NCBI RefSeq assembly: GCF_037113525.1
Contig: NZ_CP146963.1
Span: forward strand, 806,001-870,000
Origin: Butyrivibrio fibrisolvens
GTDB taxonomy: Bacteria; Bacillota; Clostridia; Lachnospirales; Lachnospiraceae
Direction of reading: 5' to 3'
Length of the DNA stretch: 64,000 nt
In this document: in pieces, positions 44,270 to 53,323 of the stretch
Layout: every line of letters begins with the position of its first letter
How positions within the stretch are numbered: position 1 is the stretch's first letter
Notes under the pieces: model-generated
Database searches by the model: none
What the model was told of the DNA's origin: nothing
The model's input: only the letters and a program-made list of their open reading frames with translations
Made by a program: the position numbers and the translations under genes

Positions 44270-45796
44270 ATGAGAAAAGAATTTTTTCATGGTGGGAAAC
44301 GGCTGATTTCAGCTATACTAATTACTACTTGTTTAACTGCGTGCAGCGCTGACGATACTTTTTCAAATAAAGATGCAACAGAAGAAACTAGTACTGAAAA
44401 TAGCACAAATGATAGCAGCGCTGATTCTGATATTATCATCGATTCAGTAACATGGGATGATTCTTCGGCAAAGCCTTCAGGAAATGGAGAAAATACCCAA
44501 ATCTTTTTTAACATGAGCGATGGTAGTATACAGACTTTCGAGTCTGATATTCCAATTTCTGTCAAAGAGTTGCAGATGGTTGACCTTGATAATGATGGAA
44601 CTGATGATTATGTTATCTTGGGCTATTTTGCCAATACGGATACAGAGTATCAGATCATATATGCATATACTTTTGAAGATGGGAAAGTTTCACAGTTGTT
44701 CCCTGTAAGCGGAATAGAAAGTGTTGATGATGACGTACTGTACGACTGCCAGATTAGAGATGTAAAGCTTGATTATCCAGTCAATGAGACTGTGAACGGA
44801 CTTGAACTTAAATCTTTTGGCAAAGTTGAGGGGATGGTCTACCAAGAAGCATATAAGATTATCTATTGTAAAGACAATGAATGGAATATTGATTTCAACA
44901 ATGAAGGTGAAGATGCCGCTTATAGAACTGTTATTTCATCACGCGACAAGGATTTCATAAATATAGATGAAGAGTCATCAAAATTGTATCAGGCATTTCT
45001 GGATGGAAGTGAAAAGGTAACTTTTGATACAAGATGCGATAATAGTGAGGGTGATTATCTTTCACGGAAACTTACAGACGGAGAAGGATATACTTTTGAT
45101 GAAATTGTGGATTCACTAATTTATGATGATGAGTCAATTGAAGACATTACCGACACATATATTGATTGTGGTTTAGATGGCGATTATGAAATGGTTGTGA
45201 GTGTTTCATTTAATATTGACTTCAGTTTTGATATGGTGATCAAGAATATTGATGGTTGTCTGAAAATGTGCTATTTCAAAGAAAGTTGGAGCAGATCTCA
45301 CACTACTATCTACTACAACGGAGTAGTATATTCTTATGGATCTTCTGGAGCAGATTCTCATGGTACACATGAAGGCTTTATAAATGCTGATGGTGAGTAT
45401 AAACATTGGTATGACAAATCTGAAGATGGCCAGTACGATTATGATAATGACGGAATATACTCGGTTCGTCTATTTATAAACCATGAATCTGTTAATCTTA
45501 CATTTGATATTCCTGAAGTCGCATGTATGTATAGTGAAGAGATATCATATGGAGATGACGGTGAGTATGATTACTTCTATTTTGAAATTTGGGGTATGTA
45601 TGGTGATGAGCTCACATATGATCCCAATAATCCTGATGACCCATATGAAGTGATCATAAAAGAGTGCGAAAAGAATGGTGTTAAAGTTGTTAGTAAGGAA
45701 GAACACGAAAAGAAGCTGAAAGAGCGCAAACAGGAAATCGGCCTTACTGATGAGATTTATGAGTATGGGTACGAATATCTGCCGGAAGATGAATAA
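44270..45796 (+). CDS. Lipoprotein with FG-GAP-like segment, unknown function
   Basis: The 508-residue protein has a lipoprotein signal with lipobox CLTAC (Cys25) and a Ser/Thr/Asp-rich linker to about residue 60. VDLDNDGTDDYVILGY resembles an FG-GAP/VCBS calcium-binding loop. Acidic Asp/Gly/Tyr-rich segments (DGQYDYDNDGIYSV, YGDDGEYDYFYFEIWG) recur later. It is probably surface exposed and may bind calcium. I recognise no enzyme domain. Confidence 0.7.
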   Translation: MRKEFFHGGKRLISAILITTCLTACSADDTFSNKDATEETSTENSTNDSSADSDIIIDSVTWDDSSAKPSGNGENTQIFFNMSDGSIQTFESDIPISVKELQMVDLDNDGTDDYVILGYFANTDTEYQIIYAYTFEDGKVSQLFPVSGIESVDDDVLYDCQIRDVKLDYPVNETVNGLELKSFGKVEGMVYQEAYKIIYCKDNEWNIDFNNEGEDAAYRTVISSRDKDFINIDEESSKLYQAFLDGSEKVTFDTRCDNSEGDYLSRKLTDGEGYTFDEIVDSLIYDDESIEDITDTYIDCGLDGDYEMVVSVSFNIDFSFDMVIKNIDGCLKMCYFKESWSRSHTTIYYNGVVYSYGSSGADSHGTHEGFINADGEYKHWYDKSEDGQYDYDNDGIYSVRLFINHESVNLTFDIPEVACMYSEEISYGDDGEYDYFYFEIWGMYGDELTYDPNNPDDPYEVIIKECEKNGVKVVSKEEHEKKLKERKQEIGLTDEIYEYGYEYLPEDE

Positions 45797-45825
45797 GACT
45801 GGAACATAAATAAGGAGTAATTTAT

Positions 45826-45978
45826 GTACTTGAGCAGGGGCTTGATAATCTTGATGAAGATAACCTGAAAGAAATGCTGATATTCGCCAATGCTGCGGCA
45901 TCAATCGTTACTACAAGAAAAGGCGCTTTGAAAGTGATGCCGTCAAAAGAGGATATACTGAATCTGCTGTACTCGTAA
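45826..45978 (+). pseudogene. C-terminal remnant of a PfkB-family sugar kinase
   Basis: A 50-codon frame without start encodes IFANAAASIVTTRKGALKVMP and ends ILNLLYS-stop, which matches the end of fructokinase/ribokinase-type PfkB proteins. The kinase body is absent. A good AAGGAG site precedes an out-of-frame ATG at 45824. A kinase gene was probably lost by deletion here, beside the AraC regulator. Confidence 0.7.
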
Positions 45979-46083
45979 TTAACAGAGGTTCTGGTCATTT
46001 CATACGATTGGTTCTGTTCAGGAAATATTATGATCTTGAAATGAAGAGGTTTCTGCTCTGGTTGGCTTTTATGCTGGAATTGT

Positions 46084-46959
46084 TTATACATGAAACAACA
46101 TACGCTTTGCGAAAGCATTCCTGTATTCGCTGGGCGTTAGTCCTGTATACTTTTTGTATGCTCTTGCAAAGTTATGAACATCAGAAAATCCAAGATCACT
46201 TGCTATCTGTGATACGGTCTTGTCATTATCTGCCAGCATAAAATTGGCAGCATCCATCTTCTGGCTTATTATAAACTGCTTAAGCGGAATATTCCTGATC
46301 TCTACAAAAAGATGCGACAGATACTTCGGATTGTAGCCGAATTCGTCTGCAATATCAGATATCTTTATATTTTTGGATATATTGGTCTGGATATAGTCTA
46401 TGATATCAAGATAAATCTGCTTCTTGGCAGCAGGGTCAGAGGCGGCAGGAGCACCAACGATTATCTCTCCATAAAGCTCCATCATTATGCTTGTAACCAT
46501 AGCATTGAGTGAAACGGTAGGATAGTTATTCTTGACCATATCCTGAAGTTGTTTCATCATTACAAGAATTCTCTCGGGAGATGCTATCGCACCGCTCTGA
46601 GGAATAAATCCATATTTGGAAGTATCAATCTCTTTTATCTTAGGATTCCCCGGACTTATCTCATAAGGCACCTTACTGCTATGGTCAGTCACAAAATGCA
46701 TCCAGTAAAAAGAGCAGTAAGCCTTCTTAAAACCTTCCCTAAACCCGTTCTCTGATGGCGGCAGCAGAAGATATTCTCCCTTTTTTACAGTATAGTTATT
46801 CCCATCATACCTAAGATACAGCTCTCCCTCTGTCATGATTATCAGTTCATAATCCTTGAGAGAGGTCTTATTATGCTGCCACTCCGACGAAAGCGCCTTA
46901 AACTTCCCCGTGTAATGGTATGAATATAACGAATATAAGGCAATTGGAATAAGTTTCAT
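46084..46959 (-). CDS. AraC-family transcriptional regulator
   Basis: The 291-residue protein, starting at 46959, has a cupin-like sensor domain (ELIIMTEGELYLRYDGN) and two C-terminal helix-turn-helix motifs (KISDIADEFGYNPKYLSHLF and TVSQIASDLGFSDVHNFARA, ending TGLTPSEYR). An in-frame ATG at 46971 exists, but GAGGT lies the right distance before 46959. It is divergent from the GH127 gene across 807 bp and could control it in response to arabinose or related sugars. Confidence 0.9.
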   Translation of the reverse strand: MKLIPIALYSLYSYHYTGKFKALSSEWQHNKTSLKDYELIIMTEGELYLRYDGNNYTVKKGEYLLLPPSENGFREGFKKAYCSFYWMHFVTDHSSKVPYEISPGNPKIKEIDTSKYGFIPQSGAIASPERILVMMKQLQDMVKNNYPTVSLNAMVTSIMMELYGEIIVGAPAASDPAAKKQIYLDIIDYIQTNISKNIKISDIADEFGYNPKYLSHLFVEIRNIPLKQFIISQKMDAANFMLADNDKTVSQIASDLGFSDVHNFARAYKKYTGLTPSEYRNAFAKRMLFHV

Positions 46960-46963
46960 GATT

Positions 46964-47090
46964 AACCTCATGTTTTGACTGAAAGGAAAAACTAATGGTT
47001 CGAAATTAGTGTAGCGAAGCGGAACTAATTCGCAGAGTTAATCTACGATTAACTCCTAACCTCATGTTTTGACTGAAAGGAAAAACTAAT
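46964..47090. repeat. 33-bp direct repeats and hairpins in the AraC leader
   Basis: A 33-bp sequence beginning AACCTCATGTTTTGACTG occurs exactly at 46964-46996 and 47058-47090. Between them lies GAGTTAATC (47035-47043) paired with GATTAACTC (47047-47055). The first repeat includes the ribosome site of the AraC gene. The rest of the 47091-47357 spacer is AT-rich with nothing recognised. Confidence 0.75.
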
Positions 47091-47357
47091 TTTGTAGGAG
47101 CGATTTTCGGCATAATATATTGTAAAAAACGAATGAATCATTTAAATGTAAAAAATACACCTGAAAACATGGCGCATGCTAAAACCGCTTGAATACTAGC
47201 AAAAACAAATATCTTATCAAAAATACACCAAATATAACTAAATGACACCGTATTAGCACTGATTCTAATCTGAGCATATTATGACTAACAATGTATTTGC
47301 GCATTTTACGCCAAATATTAAGCTTTAATATCACATATTTACATTTTAAATATATGC

Positions 47358-47399
47358 TTTAGGTGTCATTTTGTAAATAGAGAAAAAATGACACCTAAA
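47358..47399. repeat. 15-bp perfect inverted repeat
   Basis: TTTAGGTGTCATTTT (47358-47372) and AAAATGACACCTAAA (47385-47399) are exact complements around a 12-nt centre. The AGGTGTCA core recurs at the end of the GH2 gene, and ATGACACC appears again at 47242. It may be a regulator site or a hairpin. Confidence 0.6.
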
Positions 47400-47567
47400 A
47401 TATCAAAGTGCTATTTTTTATCTTTATTTCCTATGGTATTGTTCAAAGGAAGTGATAGTTCATTTGAAATATTGTTGCAAATAAGTTGCCTGTTAACTAA
47501 TTCATCTGCAGAAATTTGTAAACTGAGCCAGAAGAATTATCGCTCCAGTTTATTCAAGAACTTTCAA

Positions 47568-47734
47568 TTCAGGACAATGACAAATAAAATCATAAGTCGA
47601 TTTTGAAAATAATCGTGTTCTTCTTAGGGGATTTGGAGCTGCAGTACTGCGTGTTTACGTAAGCGGAAAATCCCCTTAGAAGAACTAGATTATTTTCACA
47701 TGAGACTTATGATTATATTTGTCATTGCCCTGAA
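47568..47734. repeat. 167-bp long imperfect palindrome
   Basis: The left arm from 47568 to 47634 and the right arm from 47668 to 47734 are complementary over about 67 positions with about 11 mismatches. It includes long paired blocks such as CAATGACAAATA and GAAAATAATC. The loop is about 33 nt. It ends shortly before the GH127 start at 47767 and lies upstream of that gene. It has no coding content. Confidence 0.8.
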
Positions 47735-47766
47735 GGCAAAGCCCAAAAAACCACCCGGAGGCCAAT

Positions 47767-50163
47767 ATGCTACACAATACCAAAATCATAAATTGTTTCG
47801 GATTAGAAAATGTCGAGGCGACAGATCCCTACATGACCAATGCCTTTGAAAAGGAACTCGATTATCTTTTATCCATAGATGATGACAGGATGCTCGCCGG
47901 CTTCAGAGACACTGCCGGCATTGACATGAAAGGCGCAGTCAGATATGAAGGCTGGGAGAACATGCTCATTGGAGGACATACAATGGGACATTACCTCACA
48001 GCTCTTGCCCAGAGCTATGTTAGCAGATGCATAACACCTGATGATAAGAACAAGATCAAGAAAAAAACAGACTATCTTATCTCATCACTCCTTGAGTGCC
48101 AGAATAATTCAAAAGGAAAGAAAGGCTTCATATTCGGAGCAGCTATTCTTGACCGCGATAATGTTGAGATTCAGTTTGATAATGTTGAAGAACGCAAGAC
48201 CAACATTATTACAGAGGCTTGGGTTCCGTGGTATACCATGCACAAGATCCTTGCTGGAATTATAGACGTGTATAAGTTTACAGGAAATCCTGAAGCACTC
48301 ACCCTTGCCAAAGGCCTTGGCGACTGGACCTATGACAGAGCATCTTTATGGGGGCCTGATCTTAACGAAGTTGTTCTCTCTACAGAATACGGCGGAATGA
48401 ATGATGCTTTATATGAACTCTATAACTGCACTCAGGATGAAAAGTACGCTAAAGCAGCTCACTATTTTGACCAGGATAAGCTTTTTGAAAGAATATCTGA
48501 AGGCGCCCCCAATGCTCTTGACGGCCTCCATGCCAATACCACAATTCCCAAATTCCTTGGCGCAATCAATAGATACGTGCAGGTCCATGGAAAGACAGTA
48601 GGCGGCGAGCTGGTTGATGCAACCCGTTATCTTGAGTATGCTGAGAAATTTTTTGACATGGTAATTTCAAAACATACCTATGCAACCGGCGGCAACAGCG
48701 AATGGGAGCATTTTGGCCTTGACAACGTACTTGATGCAGAACGTACCAATGCAAACAACGAAACCTGCAACACCTACAACATGCTCAAACTCGCCAAGAC
48801 CCTCTTTGAAGTAACCGGCGATGTTAAGTACCTTGACTATTATGAAAAGACCTTCATCAACTCAATCCTCTCATCTCAAAATCCTGAAACAGGCATGACC
48901 ACTTATTTCCAACCTATGTCTACAGGATACTTCAAGGTATACGGCGAAAGGTTCAATAAGTTCTGGTGCTGCACAGGAACAGGAATGGAGAACTTCACTA
49001 AGCTTGGCGACGGCTTCTTTTATCAGGATGAAAAAAATGTCTACGTAGGAATGTACATGAGCTCCAAGCTTCAAGCTACAGGACTCGATGGAAAGAATAT
49101 AACCTATGAGATCAGTGCAGATCTTCTTAGATCAGATAAAGTAGTTATAAAACTTACAGGCGACAGCACAAATACAAGAAAACTTGCTCTTAGAATCCCC
49201 GCTTGGCAGGATGGTGATCTGGAGATCCATGTTAATGATAATAAAGCTGAGTATACTATTACAAATAAAATTCTTATTATCAGTAATGTATTGAAAGCGG
49301 GCGATGAAGTAATCGTAAAATTTAACATGAAAGTATATGCACAGCCTCTTCCTGATGCTGCGAGCTGTATGGCATTATGTTACGGTCCATATGTTCTGTC
49401 CGCAGACCTTGGAGACAAGGACCTTAAGACATCAACCACAGGCGTTGACGTTACCATCCCTGCTGAGAAGATCGTAGAATCAGAATACATCACAATCCCT
49501 GATGATATGACTGCCCAAGATTTTGCTCAGAACATCACAGATTATGTAAAGCCCGTCCTTAGTGCCGATGGCAGTATAGCCTTCAAAGTCACTGGCGCAG
49601 GCTACATATTTGCTCCACACTTCCTCAAATACAGACACCGCTACGGAATATACTTTTACTATATGTCTGAAAAAGAGCAGCAAGATGACCTCATATCAAG
49701 GAAAAACAACAAATCCGGCGTCCTCGACATGATCGAAGCCGGCTACGGCCAATACGAAAACGACGCCCTCCATAACATGGAAGACAACGGCAGCCTAGGA
49801 ACTACCAGCCCCATCACAAGCCGAAGAGCAACACCTTCCGGTAGCTTCACCTACCGCATGATCGTAAACCCTGGCCGCCCCAACACCCTCAGCATAACAG
49901 TCCTCACCGAAGATGATGGCAAGCCTTTAAAAATATCCGCCGCTGGTACAATAGTATTTAACTCCAACCTAAACCACATCAACTACATAGGCAACCAGGA
50001 AGCAACTAAATATACAATTGATATAGAACTCCCCTTAGACCTGGTACGTAAAGCCCAGCTCATAACCGCCTATGACAAAGAATACCTAGTGATTCCCGTG
50101 CGCTTTGAAGGAAACAGCGATAGTGACTCCGCTAGAATTACCGACTTTGTAGTCATCAGATGA
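47767..50163 (+). CDS. GH127 beta-L-arabinofuranosidase-like enzyme
   Basis: The 798-residue protein matches the DUF1680/GH127 family: GHTMGHYLTALAQSY, EAWVPWYTMHKILAGI, Glu332 and Cys334 in NNETCNTYNMLKLA, and Cys401-Cys402 in FWCCTGTGMENF. In the characterised Bifidobacterium enzyme the equivalent Glu and Cys residues bind zinc, and one Cys is the nucleophile, so all catalytic residues appear present. No signal peptide, so it acts in the cytoplasm on arabinose-containing oligosaccharides. GGAGG precedes the ATG. Confidence 0.88.
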   Translation: MLHNTKIINCFGLENVEATDPYMTNAFEKELDYLLSIDDDRMLAGFRDTAGIDMKGAVRYEGWENMLIGGHTMGHYLTALAQSYVSRCITPDDKNKIKKKTDYLISSLLECQNNSKGKKGFIFGAAILDRDNVEIQFDNVEERKTNIITEAWVPWYTMHKILAGIIDVYKFTGNPEALTLAKGLGDWTYDRASLWGPDLNEVVLSTEYGGMNDALYELYNCTQDEKYAKAAHYFDQDKLFERISEGAPNALDGLHANTTIPKFLGAINRYVQVHGKTVGGELVDATRYLEYAEKFFDMVISKHTYATGGNSEWEHFGLDNVLDAERTNANNETCNTYNMLKLAKTLFEVTGDVKYLDYYEKTFINSILSSQNPETGMTTYFQPMSTGYFKVYGERFNKFWCCTGTGMENFTKLGDGFFYQDEKNVYVGMYMSSKLQATGLDGKNITYEISADLLRSDKVVIKLTGDSTNTRKLALRIPAWQDGDLEIHVNDNKAEYTITNKILIISNVLKAGDEVIVKFNMKVYAQPLPDAASCMALCYGPYVLSADLGDKDLKTSTTGVDVTIPAEKIVESEYITIPDDMTAQDFAQNITDYVKPVLSADGSIAFKVTGAGYIFAPHFLKYRHRYGIYFYYMSEKEQQDDLISRKNNKSGVLDMIEAGYGQYENDALHNMEDNGSLGTTSPITSRRATPSGSFTYRMIVNPGRPNTLSITVLTEDDGKPLKISAAGTIVFNSNLNHINYIGNQEATKYTIDIELPLDLVRKAQLITAYDKEYLVIPVRFEGNSDSDSARITDFVVIR

Positions 50164-50184
50164 TCCCCCATATCTCTAACACGC

Positions 50185-50241
50185 CGTGAGCAATTCAAAC
50201 GCCAACTCTACAGTTGACGACTGAATTGCTCACGTCTTTTT
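50185..50241 (+). terminator. Strong terminator after GH127
   Basis: CGTGAGCAATTCA (50185-50197) pairs perfectly with TGAATTGCTCACG (50222-50234). An inner CAACT/AGTTG stem extends it, and TCTTTTT follows. Confidence 0.9.
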
Positions 50242-50332
50242 ACATATTAATGCTATAGCTTTACCAATCCCGTACAATTAAAAGTATTTATAACAAAATC
50301 AAAGCACAAATAAACATATTCGATACTTTGAA

Positions 50333-50554
50333 GATTCGGGAGGAGGGCAGTTAATAAATGATTTGGTTGTCTTTGAAAAATGTATTAAATTCAAGAGCTT
50401 GATAGATGGAGATTTATATTCCCGTTTAGGGTCCGCATGTTTGAGCGTAGCGAGTTTCGGACCCTGGGAATAGAAATCTCCAGATATCATGCCTTGAATT
50501 TTATACATTTTTCATGACAACCAAATCATTTATTAACTGCCCTCCTCCCGAATC
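50333..50554. repeat. 222-bp giant palindrome with 39-bp perfect arms
   Basis: The outer 39 nt (50333-50371 and 50516-50554) are exactly complementary. The inner arms continue pairing with few mismatches (GAAAAATGTAT, AAATTCAAG, TGGAGATTT and TATTCCC blocks) up to an AGGGTCCG/CGGACCCT stem and a loop TGAGCGTAGCGAG. No coding content is seen on either strand. It lies between the GH127 terminator and the FNT promoter. It may be a MITE-like element, a structured RNA or a recombination target. Confidence 0.9.
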
Positions 50555-50584
50555 CGCGACCACCTAAAATGTTTCCCCTGTGCA

Positions 50585-50613
50585 TTGGACATCCCCGCAT
50601 AATCTGCTATAAT
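50585..50613 (+). promoter_or_regulatory. Promoter of the FNT gene
   Basis: TTGGAC (50585-50590) and TATAAT (50608-50613) have a 17-nt spacer, about 40 nt before the start. Confidence 0.75.
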
Positions 50614-50651
50614 GTGATGTGATTTTTTTAACAAGGAGACAATATTGTAAA

Positions 50652-51491
50652 ATGGACAATCTATTTAATTCACCAGCTCAGGTTATCGAAACAAATATTA
50701 AAGGAGGAGAAACCAAAGTTAATCTTCCTATTATTAAGATGATCCTCCTCGGAATCATGGCAGGCGCCTTCATCGCCCTCGGCGGAGCCACAAGCTCAAC
50801 CGCAGCTCACTCTGTAGACAATGTAGGCCTTTCAAGATTCGTATCAGGCATCATTTTCCCCGTAGGCCTTATGCTCATCACCTTCATAGGCGGAGAACTC
50901 TTTACAGGTAACTGCCTTACAGCTATGGGCGCCATGGACCACAGATTTTCATGGGGCAAGGTTGCAAGAGACCTTCTCATCATCTGGCTTTCAAACCTCG
51001 TTGGCGCTCTTATAATTTCAGCACTCACATATTTTTCCGGCAACCTCGACTATTCTTCAGGACTTCTCGGAGCTTATTCCATCAAAGTTGCGCTCGGCAA
51101 ATGTTCTATTACACCTGTAAAAGGCATTACATCAGGAATCCTGTGCAACATACTTGTATGCGCAGCTATCCTTATGGGAACAGCAGCCAAAGATATCGGC
51201 GGCAAAGTTTGGGCTATTTTCTTCCCAATCATGGCTTTTGTAGTAGGCGGTTTCGAACACTGCGTTGCTAACATGTTCTATATCCCTGTTGGAATCATGG
51301 CAGCAACTAATGAAAACTATGTGGCTAAAGCTCAGGAAGTATATGGAATAACAGCAGATCAGCTTTCAAAACTCAGCATCGGAGGCTTTATCGCTAATCA
51401 GATTCCTGTTACTATCGGTAATATCCTCGGAGGAATGATCTTCGTAGGTCTTCCATGCTTCCTTGTTCATTGCAAGAATAAAAACAAATGA
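50652..51491 (+). CDS. Formate/nitrite transporter family (FNT) channel
   Basis: The 279-residue protein has six membrane segments and the FNT signatures AGAFIALGGATSSTA, FIGGELFTGNCLTAM and GGFEHCVANMFYIPVG, with the central His in the last motif. FNT channels export or import formate, nitrite or hydrosulfide. In a butyrate-producing fermenter formate export is most likely. The start at 50652 is preferred, though AAGGAG is 13 nt upstream, because the longer frame has no support. It is a single-gene unit with its own promoter and terminator. Confidence 0.92.
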   Translation: MDNLFNSPAQVIETNIKGGETKVNLPIIKMILLGIMAGAFIALGGATSSTAAHSVDNVGLSRFVSGIIFPVGLMLITFIGGELFTGNCLTAMGAMDHRFSWGKVARDLLIIWLSNLVGALIISALTYFSGNLDYSSGLLGAYSIKVALGKCSITPVKGITSGILCNILVCAAILMGTAAKDIGGKVWAIFFPIMAFVVGGFEHCVANMFYIPVGIMAATNENYVAKAQEVYGITADQLSKLSIGGFIANQIPVTIGNILGGMIFVGLPCFLVHCKNKNK

Positions 51492-51574
51492 TCATATTAG
51501 TTTCAAAAGTAGTAATTAGTATCTATTAACACGGAGATTTTTTATAGAAGTCATAAAGCATTTGTTTTTTCAAT

Positions 51575-51604
51575 ACTCCACACTGTGATAGCATGGTGTG
51601 GAGT
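51575..51604 (+). terminator. Terminator after FNT
   Basis: ACTCCACAC (51575-51583) pairs with GTGTGGAGT (51596-51604), followed by TTCTTC. Confidence 0.8.
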
Positions 51605-51789
51605 TTCTTCATATTAATAAACCTCCCCGCGCACTATAAAAATTATAAAAATATATCTTAAAAAAAATTTTCAATGTAAATATGATGAATAACTAAAATG
51701 TGTTATACTAAATATGATTGATTTTATGATAAAAGATACTATTTCGTTCTTTTTATTCAGAGGGTATTGTAAAGGGGAAGGACTTGAAT

Positions 51790-53037
51790 ATGGAACAGAC
51801 CAAAGTGGATGGAAAAGTATTACAGGTACGGCTTCTTGGAAAATTTTCTCTTATCTATGATGGAAAAGAAGTGACTCCGGGGCGTAACAACGCATCGAAG
51901 TTTACTCAGCTTTTGCAGATCGTGTGGCTCCAGGGTGATAAAGGTGTTTATAAAGATGAGCTTATTTCCGCGCTCTATGGTGAAGAAGAGACCCTGAACA
52001 TCAGTAACAGCTTCAACAATCTTCTTTATCAGATGCGTAAGCAGATGGTTGCTGCAGGACTCCCTGCAGAAAGCTATGTTAAAAAGCACAAGAAGATGTT
52101 TATTATAGACCCTGCAGTACCAGTATGGGTTGATGCTCTTGATTTTAAAGATAACTACAGAAAGGGTCATGATACAGAAGACCCTGAACTTAAATACGAG
52201 TATTTCAATAAAGCTTTTGAGTTATATCAGGGAGAACTTCTTCCTGCACTTTCTACAGAGACCTGGGTCATTATGGAAAGCGTAGCTCTTCGCAAGATGT
52301 ATGATGAAGTTGTAGCATGGCTTGGCGAATATATCCTTAACAAGAAGGAATATGAAGAAGCTTACCATATCTATGGACGTGCAGCAGAGATATATCCTGA
52401 GAATGACTGGCAGGTTGGTCAGATAGAGACACTTATCGCTAAGGGTGATTATAAGAATGCTCTTAGAGTTTATGACAGTACAGTTGCTTATTATACAACT
52501 GAGCTTGGTCTTCCTATTCCGGAGAAACTCCTTGATGTATATCACAAGATGAGTGCAAAGATCGATAATGCACCGGGACAGATCCATCAGATTCAGGCTG
52601 AGATGACTCAGGACAGAAGATCTGTTGAAGTTACAGATGATGAGGGCGCTTACGACTGCTCATATCCAAGCTTTATCGATGCCTATCACATTCTTTCCAG
52701 AAATATGGAGAGAACCGGATATTCAGTATTCATGATGCTGTGTACTCTGGTTGACTATGAAGGCAAGATGATCCGCAATCAGGACAAGCTTCGTGCAAGA
52801 AGCCAGGCTCTTTGGGAAGCAATCCATGATACTCTTCGTCAGGGAGATACTTTTACCAAGTACTCTAACAGCCAGTTCCTTATCCTTTTGGTTGGAACAA
52901 GTCAGGAAGACTGCGATATCATCTATCGCCGTATCAATAGAAGACTTAAAGAGATCGCAGGTTCCAGAGCAGACTTCAAATATAGTGTTGTATCGCTTGC
53001 AGAGCTTCCGGCTGAACTTGATGAAGAGGCCAAATAA
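51790..53037 (+). CDS. SARP/BTAD-type regulator with degenerate GGDEF-like C-terminus
   Basis: The 415-residue protein has an OmpR-like winged-helix domain (VRLLGKFSLIYDGKEV to about 100), a BTAD tetratricopeptide domain (DALDFKDNYRKG to about 255) and a C-terminal domain that resembles GGDEF: LRQGDTFTKYSNSQFLILLV aligns with the RxGDxxARYGGDEF region, with the catalytic GGDEF replaced by SNSQF. It is therefore probably inactive and may bind rather than make a nucleotide. Start 51790 lies 9 nt after the GGGGAAG site. It precedes the teichoic-acid-like operon and may regulate it. Confidence 0.75.
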   Translation: MEQTKVDGKVLQVRLLGKFSLIYDGKEVTPGRNNASKFTQLLQIVWLQGDKGVYKDELISALYGEEETLNISNSFNNLLYQMRKQMVAAGLPAESYVKKHKKMFIIDPAVPVWVDALDFKDNYRKGHDTEDPELKYEYFNKAFELYQGELLPALSTETWVIMESVALRKMYDEVVAWLGEYILNKKEYEEAYHIYGRAAEIYPENDWQVGQIETLIAKGDYKNALRVYDSTVAYYTTELGLPIPEKLLDVYHKMSAKIDNAPGQIHQIQAEMTQDRRSVEVTDDEGAYDCSYPSFIDAYHILSRNMERTGYSVFMMLCTLVDYEGKMIRNQDKLRARSQALWEAIHDTLRQGDTFTKYSNSQFLILLVGTSQEDCDIIYRRINRRLKEIAGSRADFKYSVVSLAELPAELDEEAK

Positions 53038-53118
53038 GATCGAGAAGCTTCATTAATAAAAGTGGATCTAATCTGTTTTTTACCTTATGATATTTATATA
53101 TCGACTTAAGAAATTCCA

Positions 53119-53152
53119 AACGCCGTCCCACTGCTGAAAGTGGGGCGGCGTT
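53119..53152 (+). terminator. Terminator-like hairpin after the SARP gene
   Basis: AACGCCGTCCCACT (53119-53132) pairs with AGTGGGGCGGCGTT (53139-53152) with one G-U pair. No clear T run follows. Confidence 0.6.
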
Positions 53153-53225
53153 CATAATTTGTTCATCTTTTATTAAAATTTACAAAAAATTTATCAAAAA
53201 AAGTTTACTTTTATTACAAATGTCA

Positions 53226-53323
53226 ATGACACGGCAATTTCTTTATGTTATAGTATCATTTAGTTAGGGGAAAGCGAGGTACACAGGGTAGTGTACCTTT
53301 TTTCGAGCCAAAGAGTGGCTCTC
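53226..53323 (+). promoter_or_regulatory. Promoter and attenuator-like leader of the teichoic-acid-like operon
   Basis: ATGACA (53226-53231) and TATAGT (53249-53254) with a 17-nt spacer form a promoter. In the leader GGTACAC (53278-53284) pairs with GTGTACC (53291-53297), followed by six T, an intrinsic terminator before the first gene. A second hairpin GAGCCA/TGGCTC spans 53305-53321. A processive antitermination system would fit such a leader, but none is seen here. Confidence 0.6.

Noticed and set aside
47388..47606. A 72-codon ORF between the AraC and GH127 genes
   Set aside because: It has no ribosome site, starts within an inverted repeat and ends inside the long palindrome; composition is that of the AT-rich spacer.
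50299..50508. A 69-codon - strand ORF across the giant palindrome
   Set aside because: It is produced by the palindrome itself, has no ribosome site and no protein-like composition.
50333..50554. A retron msr/msd region as explanation for the giant hairpin
   Set aside because: No reverse transcriptase gene lies near it or anywhere in the window.
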